From Methanomassiliicoccales archaeon (lineage in GTDB: Archaea; Thermoplasmatota; Thermoplasmata; Methanomassiliicoccales; UBA472), in NCBI GenBank assembly GCA_036504055.1, contig DASXVU010000020.1:1-64000 (forward strand): a stretch of 64,000 nt of DNA, given 5' to 3'. Position 1 is the stretch's first letter; each line of letters begins with the position of its first letter. Position numbers and translations under genes: made by a program. Below the pieces are notes generated by a model. The model saw only the letters and a program-made list of their open reading frames with translations, was not told the DNA's origin and ran no database searches. Below are positions 16,751 through 25,177 of this stretch, one piece after another.

Positions 16751-17191
16751 CTAGGTGAGCAGGGTCGTTCCCTGGTCGAGAGAAACCAGAATGTTTCTTA
16801 ATCGGATTATTACCTCGTCCATCTCTTCCATGCCGATCGGTTTGAGCAGATAGGCGCCGGCGCCGTTGCTGCGCGAGCGCCTAATATCCTCGATTGCGCT
16901 TGAACCTGAACACATCACGACCATCGTTTTCGTGTTTCGAGCGTTCTCCCGGATCGAGACCAGAACCTCATGGCCGTTCTTCTTGGGAAGATTGATGTCC
17001 AAGAGCACTAGATCGGGGGCCAAAGACTCCCCCTTTGCCGCAGATTCCATGACCTCGATGGCCTTTTCACCATCTGTCACCAAGGTGACAGATGTCGGCA
17101 TGCCAGTTTCTTCCAGCAAGGCCTGGACCATCCTAGCATCGGCCCTATTGTCCTCGACCAATAGGACTCGCATGCAACGGTGGCCCATCAT
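16751..17191 (-). CDS. Stand-alone response regulator (Rcp1/CheY-like)
   Basis: The 146-residue receiver domain without output domain has the acidic pair in LLVEDNRAD, the phospho-acceptor Asp in LVLLDINLPKKNG, Ser in MCSGS and Lys in YLLKPIG. It is clearly a paralogue of the regulator at 2680-3147. The gene ends 58 bp from the end of the hybrid kinase gene in convergent orientation. The start at 17191 has GGAG nine nucleotides upstream; residue 7 (Met) is an alternative. It ends in TAG. Probable function: diffusible phosphorylation target of one of the local PAS-type kinases. Confidence 0.88.
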   Translation of the reverse strand: MMGHRCMRVLLVEDNRADARMVQALLEETGMPTSVTLVTDGEKAIEVMESAAKGESLAPDLVLLDINLPKKNGHEVLVSIRENARNTKTMVVMCSGSSAIEDIRRSRSNGAGAYLLKPIGMEEMDEVIIRLRNILVSLDQGTTLLT

Positions 17192-17519
17192 TTCTCTATC
17201 TCCTCGGCAGCGGTTGGCCCTCTGATCCGAATCTCCGGTCCTTTGTTTTCATTGAGGGATGAGGATGCTCCATTCCCTCCTGATCGGATCTGAGTTCGTG
17301 CGAACATAATGTCGTACGATTAGTACCCTGCATATTTGAACAAGCGTGCAGTTTACAGCGATATTTTTACCGGAGAGTGATTGCGAACCTTCGGGAATAT
17401 TTATACAAACATCATCTCGACCGCTGCATCAAGTTGGTATTTCACCTACGACAATTCCATTCGTCGACCGCCAAATCTTACTATATGGCGATGGTGCCGG
17501 CCAAATACGCCCGCCGTTT
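17192..17519. other. Intergenic region, nothing definite
   Basis: 328 bp between the response regulator and the end of the aldo/keto reductase gene. An AT-rich segment near 17390-17405 resembles a TATA box for rightward transcription, but no credible gene follows it. The region just right of 17191 must hold the promoter of the response regulator. No repeat or RNA gene recognised. Confidence 0.4.
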
Positions 17520-18557
17520 CTATTTCATGAACCTCCTCCGATCGGAGAAGGAGCCTCCTTCCCTTGGGGCCATCCAGCCAGGATATTCAGGGCGGAGCCG
17601 GCTCACATCATCAAGGCGGTTGAACTCGTCATCACTGAGATGCAGTGAAGCAGCTTCGAGATTGTCCCGGAGTTGACCCACCGTCTTGACCCCGATGATC
17701 ACGCTGGTCACGAAATCACGACTTAGCAACCAAGCCAACGCCACCCTGGCCACGGAAACCTGGCGGGCATTTGCTATCTCCTGCATAAGGTCGATTATGG
17801 GATAGGCCCTTTCCATGTCCACCGGCGGGAAATCGAACACGGTACGTCTCAAACCCTCCGGTGCCATCTCTCCTTTTCTGAACTTTCCGCTCAGAAGGCC
17901 ACCGGCCAGCGGGCTCCAGATCAAAAGACCTAGACGCTGGTCCTCGAGCATTGGAACTATCTCCCGCTCGATGTCCCGGCCGGCTATGCTGTAATATGAT
18001 TGAACGCTCTCGAATCTGGCCCAGCCATGAACATTAGCCTGGTGGTTGGCCTTCATCACCTCCCAGGCGCGTAGGTTGCTGCAGCCCACGTATCTGACCA
18101 ATCCGCTCCTCACCAGGTCGTTCAACGCACCCATGGTCTCTTCGATGGGTGTGGTAGGGTCGGGGGCATGTATCTGGTAAAGGTCTATGTAATCCGTCTG
18201 GAGGCGTTCCAGACTTGCCTTTACCTGACTCATTATATGCTTGCGGCCCAGTCCAGCGTCGTTCGGTCCAGAACCCATGCCACCTGCCACCTTGGTGGCG
18301 ATGACGACGCTCTCTCTTGGAACCTCCAAGCTTTTCAGGGCCCGACCCACCATGCGTTCTGATTCGCCATTCGAATAAACGTTGGCGGTGTCTATCATAT
18401 TGATACCGGAGTCAAGAGAGGCCTTGATTATCTCGTTGGCCTGCTCCTGCTTCAGTTCGCCGATGGCTGACCAAACCCCGCCTCCTCCAAAGGTCATCGT
18501 TCCCAGGGTCATTTCTGATACCAGAAGACCGGTCATTCCCAGTTTCTTATACTTCAT
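17520..18557 (-). CDS. Aldo/keto reductase
   Basis: NAD(P)H-dependent oxidoreductase with a TIM barrel of 345 residues. It begins with the family signature KYKKLGMTGLLVSEMTLG. The catalytic tetrad is visible as Asp in INMIDTANVYSNGESE with its Tyr, Lys in VVIATKV and His in YQIHAPDP. The C-terminal region has the cofactor loop SVIIGVKTVGQLRDNL. It is most like the general YajO/Gre3-type stress and aldehyde reductases; the substrate cannot be deduced. GGGGAA lies upstream of the ATG at 18557, with another ATG four codons earlier. It ends in TAG. Transcribed alone, upstream of the response regulator on the same strand but far from it. Confidence 0.88.
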   Translation of the reverse strand: MKYKKLGMTGLLVSEMTLGTMTFGGGGVWSAIGELKQEQANEIIKASLDSGINMIDTANVYSNGESERMVGRALKSLEVPRESVVIATKVAGGMGSGPNDAGLGRKHIMSQVKASLERLQTDYIDLYQIHAPDPTTPIEETMGALNDLVRSGLVRYVGCSNLRAWEVMKANHQANVHGWARFESVQSYYSIAGRDIEREIVPMLEDQRLGLLIWSPLAGGLLSGKFRKGEMAPEGLRRTVFDFPPVDMERAYPIIDLMQEIANARQVSVARVALAWLLSRDFVTSVIIGVKTVGQLRDNLEAASLHLSDDEFNRLDDVSRLRPEYPGWMAPREGGSFSDRRRFMK

Positions 18558-18569
18558 GCCATTCCCCAT

Positions 18570-18910
18570 TACCGAATAGATGGGGAGTTGTTCTGAATCC
18601 GTCTTATATCAAATTACCTGGTCAGCTTTTTTCGGGAGGATGACTGATGGAGCATCGTTCAATTGCTTGTTAAGAGCACCGAGCGGTGGATAAGGCCGAG
18701 GATTACGTCGTTACCATTGAGTGTCGCCGGTGGCATAGAGGGTGCACTTCGACTGATGCGGGACCTGATCCAGAACTTTTCCGTAGCCCATAATGGATGG
18801 ACCTCTGTAACCTGCCCTTCCGTCAGTTCCTGCGACGCTTGGATATTTGGACGCGACCCTCAATCCTAGAGGGTGCGTCCAGCCGACGCAATTCCCGTTT
18901 GCCCCCAGGT
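18570..18910. other. Intergenic region between ftsZ and aldo/keto reductase
   Basis: 341 bp with no gene that I can support. It carries the strong hairpin listed separately at 18849-18880 and, near 18600-18620, an AT-rich stretch that could be the promoter of the leftward aldo/keto reductase gene. Confidence 0.45.
18849..18880 (-). terminator. Strong hairpin downstream of ftsZ
   Basis: GGACGC at 18849-18854 pairs with GCGTCC at 18875-18880, and ACCCTC at 18856-18861 with GAGGGT at 18869-18874. That is twelve base pairs with one bulged G and a 7-nt loop. It begins 30 nt beyond the ftsZ stop codon. No T-run follows on the minus strand, so it may act as a transcript 3'-end stabiliser rather than a classical terminator. 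Confidence 0.5.
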
Positions 18911-20158
18911 TCAGCGCACGAAATCAACGTCGTCGTTGTTCTGCCTCGCCTGCTGATATTGTTGCGGTTGGGGGGAGGGATTGCGCGCATACTGTGACTG
19001 TGCTGGCCCCCTCGATGGCTGAGTGTTCATGCCGCCCATTCCGCGACTGTCCAGCATGTATTGGCTCTTGGCTCCGGTTATGATCAGGAGGATCTTGATC
19101 GTTCCAGTCAGTTCTGGCTCTATGGAACAACCCCATATGATCCGGGCCCTCTCGCTGATGGACTTGGTCACGATCTCGGCGGCCCTCTGGGCCTCGCCGA
19201 CCGTCATGTCCGGCCCTCCGACCACGCGGATCAGGGCACCTTTCGCTCCCTTGAGATCGACCTCGCCGAGCATCGGGGAGGTGAGCGCCTCATGTACGGC
19301 CGCACCCACGCGGTCATCGTTGTCCGTGTTCCCTTCGCCGATTCCGACGAATGCCACGCCGCCCTCGTTCATGACGGTCTGGATATCGGCGTAGTCAAGG
19401 TTGACCAGTCCGGGCTTGGTGATGATCTCGGTCAGCCCCTTGATGGTCTGCATGAGCACCTCGTCTGCCACCTTGAATGCTGCTTCAACGGGAAGCTTTG
19501 GGACCATTTCCAGGAGCTTGTCGTTCGGGACGACGATGGTGGTATCGCAGACCTGCCTCAGCTTGTTAAGGCCGGAAAGGGCGTTCTCCATGCGCATCGT
19601 TCCCTCTGCCTTGAAAGGCAGGGTAACGATCCCCAGGGTCAGTGCCCTGATCTGTTCCTTGGCGATGCCGGCGACATAATGCGCTGAACCAGTTCCGGTC
19701 CCGCCCCCCATTCCTGCCGTCACGAAGACGATGTTCGCGCCGCTCAGGAAGTCCCTGATCTCGCTGTCATTCTCGCGGGCAGACTCCTCTCCGACCTCTG
19801 GCCTCGCCCCTGCTCCCAGCCCCCTGGTCTTGGACTTGCCGATCAATATCTTCTTCGGCGCCCGGATGGTCAGCAGGTGCTTGGCATCGGTGTTGATGGC
19901 GCAGAGCTGCCCCCCAGCTATCCCGGCGTCTACACATCGGTTGATGGTGTTGCTGCCACCGCCGCCGCATCCAACGATCTTGATGCAGACGTCCAAAGAT
20001 GCTGCGATCCTCAGTAATTCCTCGTCGGTCGAGCTCATTGCCTGCGGTGCTGGCTGATATGCAGGTTGTGCCGCTGCCTGTTGATTTCCCATCTCTGCAT
20101 TGGCCGGTTGCTTTACTCCAGCGTTAGCTAGCGCTTCTTTAACAAAAGAACTTGGCAT
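18911..20158 (-). CDS. ftsZ: Cell division GTPase FtsZ
   Basis: Tubulin-like GTPase that polymerises at mid-cell. The 415-residue product has an N-terminal linker rich in Gln, Ala and Pro (about 55 residues), the GTPase core beginning [13 protein letters not shown], the tubulin signature GGGTGTGSA, the T7 loop region NLDYADI, and a flexible Gln/Pro-rich tail ending in an acidic DDVDFVR peptide that could bind membrane anchors such as SepF. ATG at 20156-20158 was chosen because AGAGGGA precedes it; a longer frame upstream is not conserved. A TATA-like stretch lies near 20192-20206. No other division genes are adjacent. Confidence 0.93.
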   Translation of the reverse strand: MPSSFVKEALANAGVKQPANAEMGNQQAAAQPAYQPAPQAMSSTDEELLRIAASLDVCIKIVGCGGGGSNTINRCVDAGIAGGQLCAINTDAKHLLTIRAPKKILIGKSKTRGLGAGARPEVGEESARENDSEIRDFLSGANIVFVTAGMGGGTGTGSAHYVAGIAKEQIRALTLGIVTLPFKAEGTMRMENALSGLNKLRQVCDTTIVVPNDKLLEMVPKLPVEAAFKVADEVLMQTIKGLTEIITKPGLVNLDYADIQTVMNEGGVAFVGIGEGNTDNDDRVGAAVHEALTSPMLGEVDLKGAKGALIRVVGGPDMTVGEAQRAAEIVTKSISERARIIWGCSIEPELTGTIKILLIITGAKSQYMLDSRGMGGMNTQPSRGPAQSQYARNPSPQPQQYQQARQNNDDVDFVR

Positions 20159-20710
20159 AGTGCATCCCTCTGAACCGGTATTGTCATCCAGGATATAAAT
20201 AATCCTAATCTGAGAAAATATTCTAGTGGCAGCGGCCAAGGAATGACGGTCAGATACAGAGCGCTGGGAGGTTACCATCCTTTCCTTTATCTGGCAAAGA
20301 GGTCTTGAAGACCTATGTTACCGGACCGATCATGCCTGACCGATCGCGGCGTCCCTTCATAATGGTTCTCTGCCCATCGCACAATTGAGATGCCCGTACA
20401 ACCTTCCCATGCCATCCACCGGGTCATTCTACCTTGCATGAAGCGGCCTCTTAACGGACGTATATCAATCGGTCTCCAAAGGATAGAAGACCGGATCGAT
20501 TTCCAAGGAGGAACAAAACCGGTTTGGTCCATGATGCTTGTTTAGAAGAGCTTCCCCATGTCCAGCTAAGTTCGATGTCAACAGCGTTGCCTTAAACCAA
20601 AATGAAACCCGGGATCACGTCGAGACAGATGGCCGCTTCAGTATTATTGAATGTTGGAATCATTTGTCTAGGCAATAAATACTATTCTCCCGTTAACGTG
20701 TTGGTTAAGA
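20159..20710. other. Divergent intergenic region, ftsZ / sensor kinase
   Basis: 552 bp holding both promoters. Leftward, the ftsZ TATA-like element lies near 20192-20206. Rightward, CAATAAATACT near 20672-20682 sits ~30 nt from the kinase ATG and implies a near-leaderless mRNA. Inverted repeats are AGGTCTT-G-AAGACCT at 20300-20314 and AATCGGTCT paired with AGACCGGAT-like bases around 20465-20500. A minus-strand frame at 20287-20532 shows no family features and I leave it uncalled. Confidence 0.45.
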
Positions 20711-22642
20711 ATGGCCACGTATAGGATCAGGATATTGGTCGTAGACGATGAACCGGACATCTGCACCTTGGTGAAGGAACATCTGGACAGCCCAGGGGAC
20801 ATTGAGGTCCATACATGCCATTCGGTAAGTGAGGCCAGGAAAGCCCTTTCCACTAACACTTATGATGCCGTAGTCTCTGATTATCAGATGCCGGAAGAGG
20901 ACGGCATCTCATTCCTAAAATCGTTGCGAGCGAAGGGTGACCGAATCCCTTTCATCATTTTGACCGGTAAAAGCCGAGAGGAATTGGTCATCGATGCCCT
21001 GAACAGCGGTGCCGACGCATATCTTTTGAAGGGAGGTAAGGCCGGGATACCCTTCGCAGAGCTCAGCCATCACATCCACGCTGCGGTGAGAAGATATCGG
21101 ACAGAGGAATCGACCAGGAGCCATAACGAGGAATTGCGGGTGGTCAACGAGGAGTTGGAATCGGCCGAGGTTGAGCTTCGGGCCCAACTGGGGGAGATAG
21201 TCCGAGCCCAGGAAGAGCTCGGAAAGGAGATGGCGTTCTCAGAATCCCTCATGGACAGCCTTCCGGGGATATTCTATCTCTACGAGGCAGAATCGCTCCG
21301 CCTGGTCCGTTGGAACAAGAACCATCAGCAAGTCAGCGGCTACTCTCCTGAGGAGATGATTGGCAAGCATGTCCTGTCCTGGCATCTTCCTGATAACTCC
21401 GAAGCAGTGCTGGCTGCCATCAATAGCTGTATGGAGGATGGACAGGCGAGCATCGAGGCCCCTCTGCTCATGAAGGACGGGCGCCAAATTCCCTTCCTGC
21501 TAACAGCGAGGCGATTCGATACCAAGGACACGTCCTTCTTCATGGGGCTGGGAATGGACATCGGCGAACGGATCGAGGCCGAGCGCACTTTGAGGGAGAG
21601 CGAGGTCATGCACCGGGCCATCCTCGACAATGCCGGGCTCGGTCTTGGGTACTGGACCGTTGATGGCAATCTGATCTTTACGAATTCCATCGCGGCCGAT
21701 TATCTTGGCGGCAAACCAGAGGACTTCATCGGCTGCAACGTCGAGGATCTTTTCGGAGAGCTGGGAAAGACCTACCTCGAACGTATCAAAATGGCCATCA
21801 CCTCAGATAAGCCAAATGAATATGAGGACCTGGTCTGCCTTTCTGGAAGGGAACTATGGCTCCTATCGGTTTTCACCCATGTGCCCGGCCCGACCGAAGA
21901 GGAGAGCGGGATCCTGATATTCTCTCATGACATCACCGAAAGGAAATACATCGAGATGGCCCTCCATCTGGCGAACCGCAAGCTCAATCTATTGTCAAGC
22001 ATCACCAGGCATGACATCAACAACCAACTCGTAGCGCTTACTGGATATCTGTCGTTATTGGAGGGGGATCATGTCAGCGTTTCCTCCGAGCAGCGTCTCA
22101 TCAAGGCCAGGACCGCGGCGGAACGCATATCTTCCATGATCCAGTTCACCAAGGAATACGAGGATATCGGAGAAAATCTCCCGACATGGCAGGATGTACG
22201 ATCGTTGGTCGAGAGAAGCTCGGCAGAGGTCTGTCTCGGACATGTCCGGTTGCAGAACGAAGTACCATCCGGCATCGAGTGGTTCGCTGACCCTCTAATC
22301 ATCAAGGTGTTCCATAATCTGGTCGATAACGCGCTCAGGCATGGATGGACAACCACCCTGATTCGGTTCTACGTCGATGAGAAAGACGGTACAAGGTCGA
22401 TCGTTTGTGAGGACGACGGAGCCGGGATCCCTGTCTCGATGAAGAAAATACTGTTCGCACGAGGTACTGGAAAGGACCATGGATTTGGACTGTTCCTATC
22501 GCGCGAGATCCTATCGATCACCGGTATCCAGATCACGGAAGAAGGGAGCACGGGATCGGGGGCTCGATTTGTCATGAGACCTCCCAAAGGTGGATTGAGA
22601 GATTCAAAGACATCTATCGATCTGATGGATCAACCTTTCTGA
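20711..22642 (+). CDS. Soluble sensor kinase (REC-coiled coil-PAS-PAS-HATPase)
   Basis: The 643-residue cytoplasmic protein has an N-terminal receiver domain (LVVDDEPD, phospho-acceptor Asp in AVVSDYQMPEEDG, Lys in YLLKGG), a charged coiled coil (about 130-175), two PAS domains (about 175-295 and 300-415), a methanogen-style dimerisation helix with His in SSITRHDINNQL, and a HATPase (NLVDNALRHG; DDGAGIP; GFGLFLS). There are no membrane helices. Archaeal kinases of this type usually sense redox or small ligands through PAS; no heme or flavin ligand can be assigned here. It is transcribed alone, divergent from ftsZ. Substitution of Gly for Pro after the receiver Lys is mildly unusual. Confidence 0.9.
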   Translation: MATYRIRILVVDDEPDICTLVKEHLDSPGDIEVHTCHSVSEARKALSTNTYDAVVSDYQMPEEDGISFLKSLRAKGDRIPFIILTGKSREELVIDALNSGADAYLLKGGKAGIPFAELSHHIHAAVRRYRTEESTRSHNEELRVVNEELESAEVELRAQLGEIVRAQEELGKEMAFSESLMDSLPGIFYLYEAESLRLVRWNKNHQQVSGYSPEEMIGKHVLSWHLPDNSEAVLAAINSCMEDGQASIEAPLLMKDGRQIPFLLTARRFDTKDTSFFMGLGMDIGERIEAERTLRESEVMHRAILDNAGLGLGYWTVDGNLIFTNSIAADYLGGKPEDFIGCNVEDLFGELGKTYLERIKMAITSDKPNEYEDLVCLSGRELWLLSVFTHVPGPTEEESGILIFSHDITERKYIEMALHLANRKLNLLSSITRHDINNQLVALTGYLSLLEGDHVSVSSEQRLIKARTAAERISSMIQFTKEYEDIGENLPTWQDVRSLVERSSAEVCLGHVRLQNEVPSGIEWFADPLIIKVFHNLVDNALRHGWTTTLIRFYVDEKDGTRSIVCEDDGAGIPVSMKKILFARGTGKDHGFGLFLSREILSITGIQITEEGSTGSGARFVMRPPKGGLRDSKTSIDLMDQPF

Positions 22643-22921
22643 GCTCTCCCTGGAATATCCGATCTCGATGCATATGCTCCTTAATGGTCGATAATCCAGC
22701 GCAATTACCGCAATTTCGATCTAATCTGCTTCCACCGCTGTATCTTTTTGAAGGGAGCAGAGACTGGAAATTCATTCTGAACAATCAGGATCCAACCTGA
22801 TTGGTCCATGGGAGATTTTCTCGCTATTACCGTTATTGATAATTGGCGAACAGGCCGCATATACAAAGAGCGCCTTTTTTCGCATATAGAGGGTGAGAAC
22901 AGGGAATCCTCTCCGAAGCAG

Positions 22922-23083
22922 ATGAAAAGGATGGGCCACAGCATCGAAACAGAGCCCGTCATCGTCCGGTCCTGCCACAACTGCCTGTTCTTCCGGAGCT
23001 GTTCAGCTGCCAGAAAGGAACTGTGCAAGGTCAGCCCGGACCGGACCCATGGCAACTATGTGGAATGGAGGTCTCGCCGATGA
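22922..23083 (+). CDS. Small cysteine-rich protein, probable zinc binder
   Basis: A short protein of about 53 residues contains CHNCLFFRSC, then a further Cys and a basic C-terminus ending GNYVEWRSRR. The C-x2-C-x4-C spacing plus a fourth cysteine suggests one structural zinc site. The frame extends upstream to an ATG at 22808. A TATA-like CATATACAAAG at about 22856-22866 would place transcription start inside that longer frame, favouring the ATG at 22922. No clear ribosome site. Family not recognised; it may be a small archaeal zinc ribbon. It converges with the AhpD-like gene. Confidence 0.45.
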   Translation: MKRMGHSIETEPVIVRSCHNCLFFRSCSAARKELCKVSPDRTHGNYVEWRSRR

Positions 23084-23131
23084 GGCCTCGAAATCTTTTC
23101 TAACAAGGAAGCAGCTCGAGACCCCTCGCCA

Positions 23132-23518
23132 TCATTTCTTCTTGGATAGATACGCTCCTATCTGTTCTCCCTCTTTCTCAAGTGTCTTGATGTCATATTG
23201 CTGGGCATGGAGCATTGCGCTCCATCTCGCGGTCAGGCTCGCCAGAAACGCTGTCTCAGCAATCTCATCGTCAGTGGCCCCGGCCATGCGTGCCATCGCG
23301 GTGTGGAGGAACGCGCAGTAGGGACACTTTATGTTCCCCGCGACCGACAGACCCATCAGCTCTCTGTATTTTGCCGGGATCTCACTATCCTCAAGGGAGT
23401 ACTTCTTCCAAAGGGGCCAATCATGGATGAGAACCTCTTCGGGCAACGCCCTCATGAAACCTGGCACGATGCCGATCGTCGATTCGATCTCTCTCAATGT
23501 CTCCTCGTAGTCGTTCAA
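23132..23518 (-). CDS. Carboxymuconolactone decarboxylase / AhpD-like protein
   Basis: This all-helical protein of 128 residues has the AhpD-family redox motif CPYCAFLH (Cys-x-x-Cys followed by His three residues later) near residue 65, preceded by a conserved Glu in REL. Family members act as alkylhydroperoxidases or thiol-disulfide oxidoreductases, fewer as true decarboxylases. The intact CxxC-x3-H favours a peroxidase or thiol-redox role. The gene is single, in divergent orientation to a DUF5678 gene, with AT-rich DNA and a nine-T run (about 23625-23633) between them. Confidence 0.83.
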   Translation of the reverse strand: MNDYEETLREIESTIGIVPGFMRALPEEVLIHDWPLWKKYSLEDSEIPAKYRELMGLSVAGNIKCPYCAFLHTAMARMAGATDDEIAETAFLASLTARWSAMLHAQQYDIKTLEKEGEQIGAYLSKKK

Positions 23519-23735
23519 TTCTCATGCCTCTAAGGTAGCCTCGGAGCTCGGGGTACTTTAAACATGGTCTGGGCATCCGGAACAGGCCCCTGATCAGCTG
23601 CTATTTCCATAACCTCCAGAACGTTTTTTTTTCAGACGGTAGGCATTCAGTCGGGCTCTTGGAGTGTTTGAAAGCGGCATAAGAAAATATTAAATTGCCA
23701 GGAGAGGCAATAGAGAACATGCAAGGTAATCTAAA

Positions 23736-23999
23736 ATGTCTGACGAAGATGAAATGAACGAAAGTGAGACTGACCTGAGCAATGACGAATGGTTCAAGGC
23801 GAACTACATCGACCTCATGCAGGAACATGCCAGGGATTGGATCGCTGTCATGGACCAGAAGATAATCGCTGTCGCTTCCACCCAATCAGAGGTGGAGATC
23901 CTAGCCAACCAATTGGCGGGTGGCAATGAGTATTCGGTCTACTTCGTCGCCCCAACAGCTATGGTCACGGATGCAGGATATTCCAAAAAACAAGAGTGA
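23736..23999 (+). CDS. DUF5678 domain protein
   Basis: The 87-residue acidic protein carries the DUF5678 pattern: an aromatic-rich helix (WFKANYIDLMQEHARDW), a strand-turn-strand IAVMDQKIIAVAS and a final strand YSVYFVAP. The family is small, widespread in archaea and without known biochemical function; copies often act as stand-alone modules near toxin-antitoxin or regulatory genes. No such partner is adjacent here. A TATA-like AAAATATTAAA lies ~45 nt upstream. A start at the ATG of residue 7 is possible. Confidence 0.65.
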   Translation: MSDEDEMNESETDLSNDEWFKANYIDLMQEHARDWIAVMDQKIIAVASTQSEVEILANQLAGGNEYSVYFVAPTAMVTDAGYSKKQE

Positions 24000-24207
24000 C
24001 TGGAACCTTTCTTCTTTCCTTACCTTTTTCGATGATTCCAGACGCAACCGTTTCAACCAGGCCTAGGTCATTCTCGCTGATCGTGACCGTCGCCGTCGGA
24101 TTCACTCTTGTGAATCTATCAAGAATTAAGTTCAAAGAAAAAGCATCTCCATCGCCAGGCACTGAATCGTCCTGGCAGACGGAAGGGAATGGATTTTGAG
24201 ACGTCTC

Positions 24208-24816
24208 CTACTTCTTGATCGGGAATAACGGGAGGACATTCCTTCCGATCGATTCCAGCAGCACATGGGAAGCGGCCATATAGACTGCCCCGGCACCGGC
24301 CAGTATGCCCATGTATCCGGCCAGGACCTTGATGTCGGCATTTCCGAAGGCATCTGACGCCGATAGCAGGAAGAGCACAATACCGAGCATGGCGAAGGTG
24401 AACTGCATCAGCCGGTTCGTGCGGAGCGTTCCGATCGTGAGATAGACGACGTAAACTCCCCACAAGAAGAAGAGCCAAGCCATTGCCTGGGTATCCTCAA
24501 CCTTGGCAAGTCCGATCCTGGGGGCCAATATCGTCATTATGACCACTACCCAGAAAAACCCGAAACTGCAGAACACGGTCATTCCGAAAGTGTTGCCTTG
24601 CTTATACTCCATGATACCGGCGATGATCTGGGCCGCTCCGCCGAAGAACAGCCCCATCGTAAGGATCGCAGCTCCCACGGCAAAATAGCCAGCATTGCTC
24701 AGGCTCAGCAGTATCGTCGTCAATCCGAATCCCATCAGCCCGAGTGGGGCTGGATTAGCAGTGGTGTCATTGCTCAAGACCGCTTCAACTCGCTTTTGCC
24801 CAGGGTATGCGACCAT
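24208..24816 (-). CDS. Acetate/succinate transporter, GPR1/FUN34/SatP family
   Basis: The membrane protein of 202 residues has six predicted helices. It bears the family signature NPAPLGLMGFGLTT at the start of helix 1 and the second conserved block YKQGNTFGMTVFCSFGFFW. SatP/AceP proteins form hexameric channels that carry acetate or related small carboxylates with protons. In a methyl-reducing or heterotrophic archaeon, uptake of acetate as carbon source is the likely role (inference). Transcribed alone, ending in TAG. Confidence 0.88.
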   Translation of the reverse strand: MVAYPGQKRVEAVLSNDTTANPAPLGLMGFGLTTILLSLSNAGYFAVGAAILTMGLFFGGAAQIIAGIMEYKQGNTFGMTVFCSFGFFWVVVIMTILAPRIGLAKVEDTQAMAWLFFLWGVYVVYLTIGTLRTNRLMQFTFAMLGIVLFLLSASDAFGNADIKVLAGYMGILAGAGAVYMAASHVLLESIGRNVLPLFPIKK

Positions 24817-25177
24817 TACATTTGAATGCTCCCACGGGTAGGATAATCGTCAACCGCTTCTCAGCCAAATGAAATAGCTTTCAAATGCGCAGATTATGCT
24901 AACATTTGTTAATTCTTTTTCGAAAAACATGGCACAAATTGGTCTCTTTATCCCAAACGTGAAGAATATGAGGTTGTTCAATTATCATTACCTGGAAACT
25001 TTCATTCAGAACTAGAAATTATGAGTTAAGGGTTGTATCGGTCTGCGGTAAAGGCATTGCTCTGGAAGGCCATGATCTGTCTTGATCTTTGTTCCATAAG
25101 TCTAACCTTTTGTGTACGAGTTTTAGAAAGTATATTGAATCCCTCTGTTCACTGAGTCCTTAACAGGGGTTAGAAAA
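24817..25177. promoter_or_regulatory. Divergent promoter region, SatP / hydantoinase-like gene
   Basis: 361 bp, AT-rich and without a gene. A TATA-like AAGTATATTG near 25127-25136 suits the rightward gene, whose ~20-40 nt leader could pair CCCT near 25141 with AGGG near 25167. AT-rich stretches at 24880-24920 and 24960-25020 may drive the transporter leftward. Confidence 0.4.

Noticed and set aside
20287-20532. 81-codon minus-strand frame upstream of ftsZ
   Set aside because: Trp/Arg/Ile-rich without a family, ribosome site or promoter; overlaps inverted repeats and regulatory DNA.
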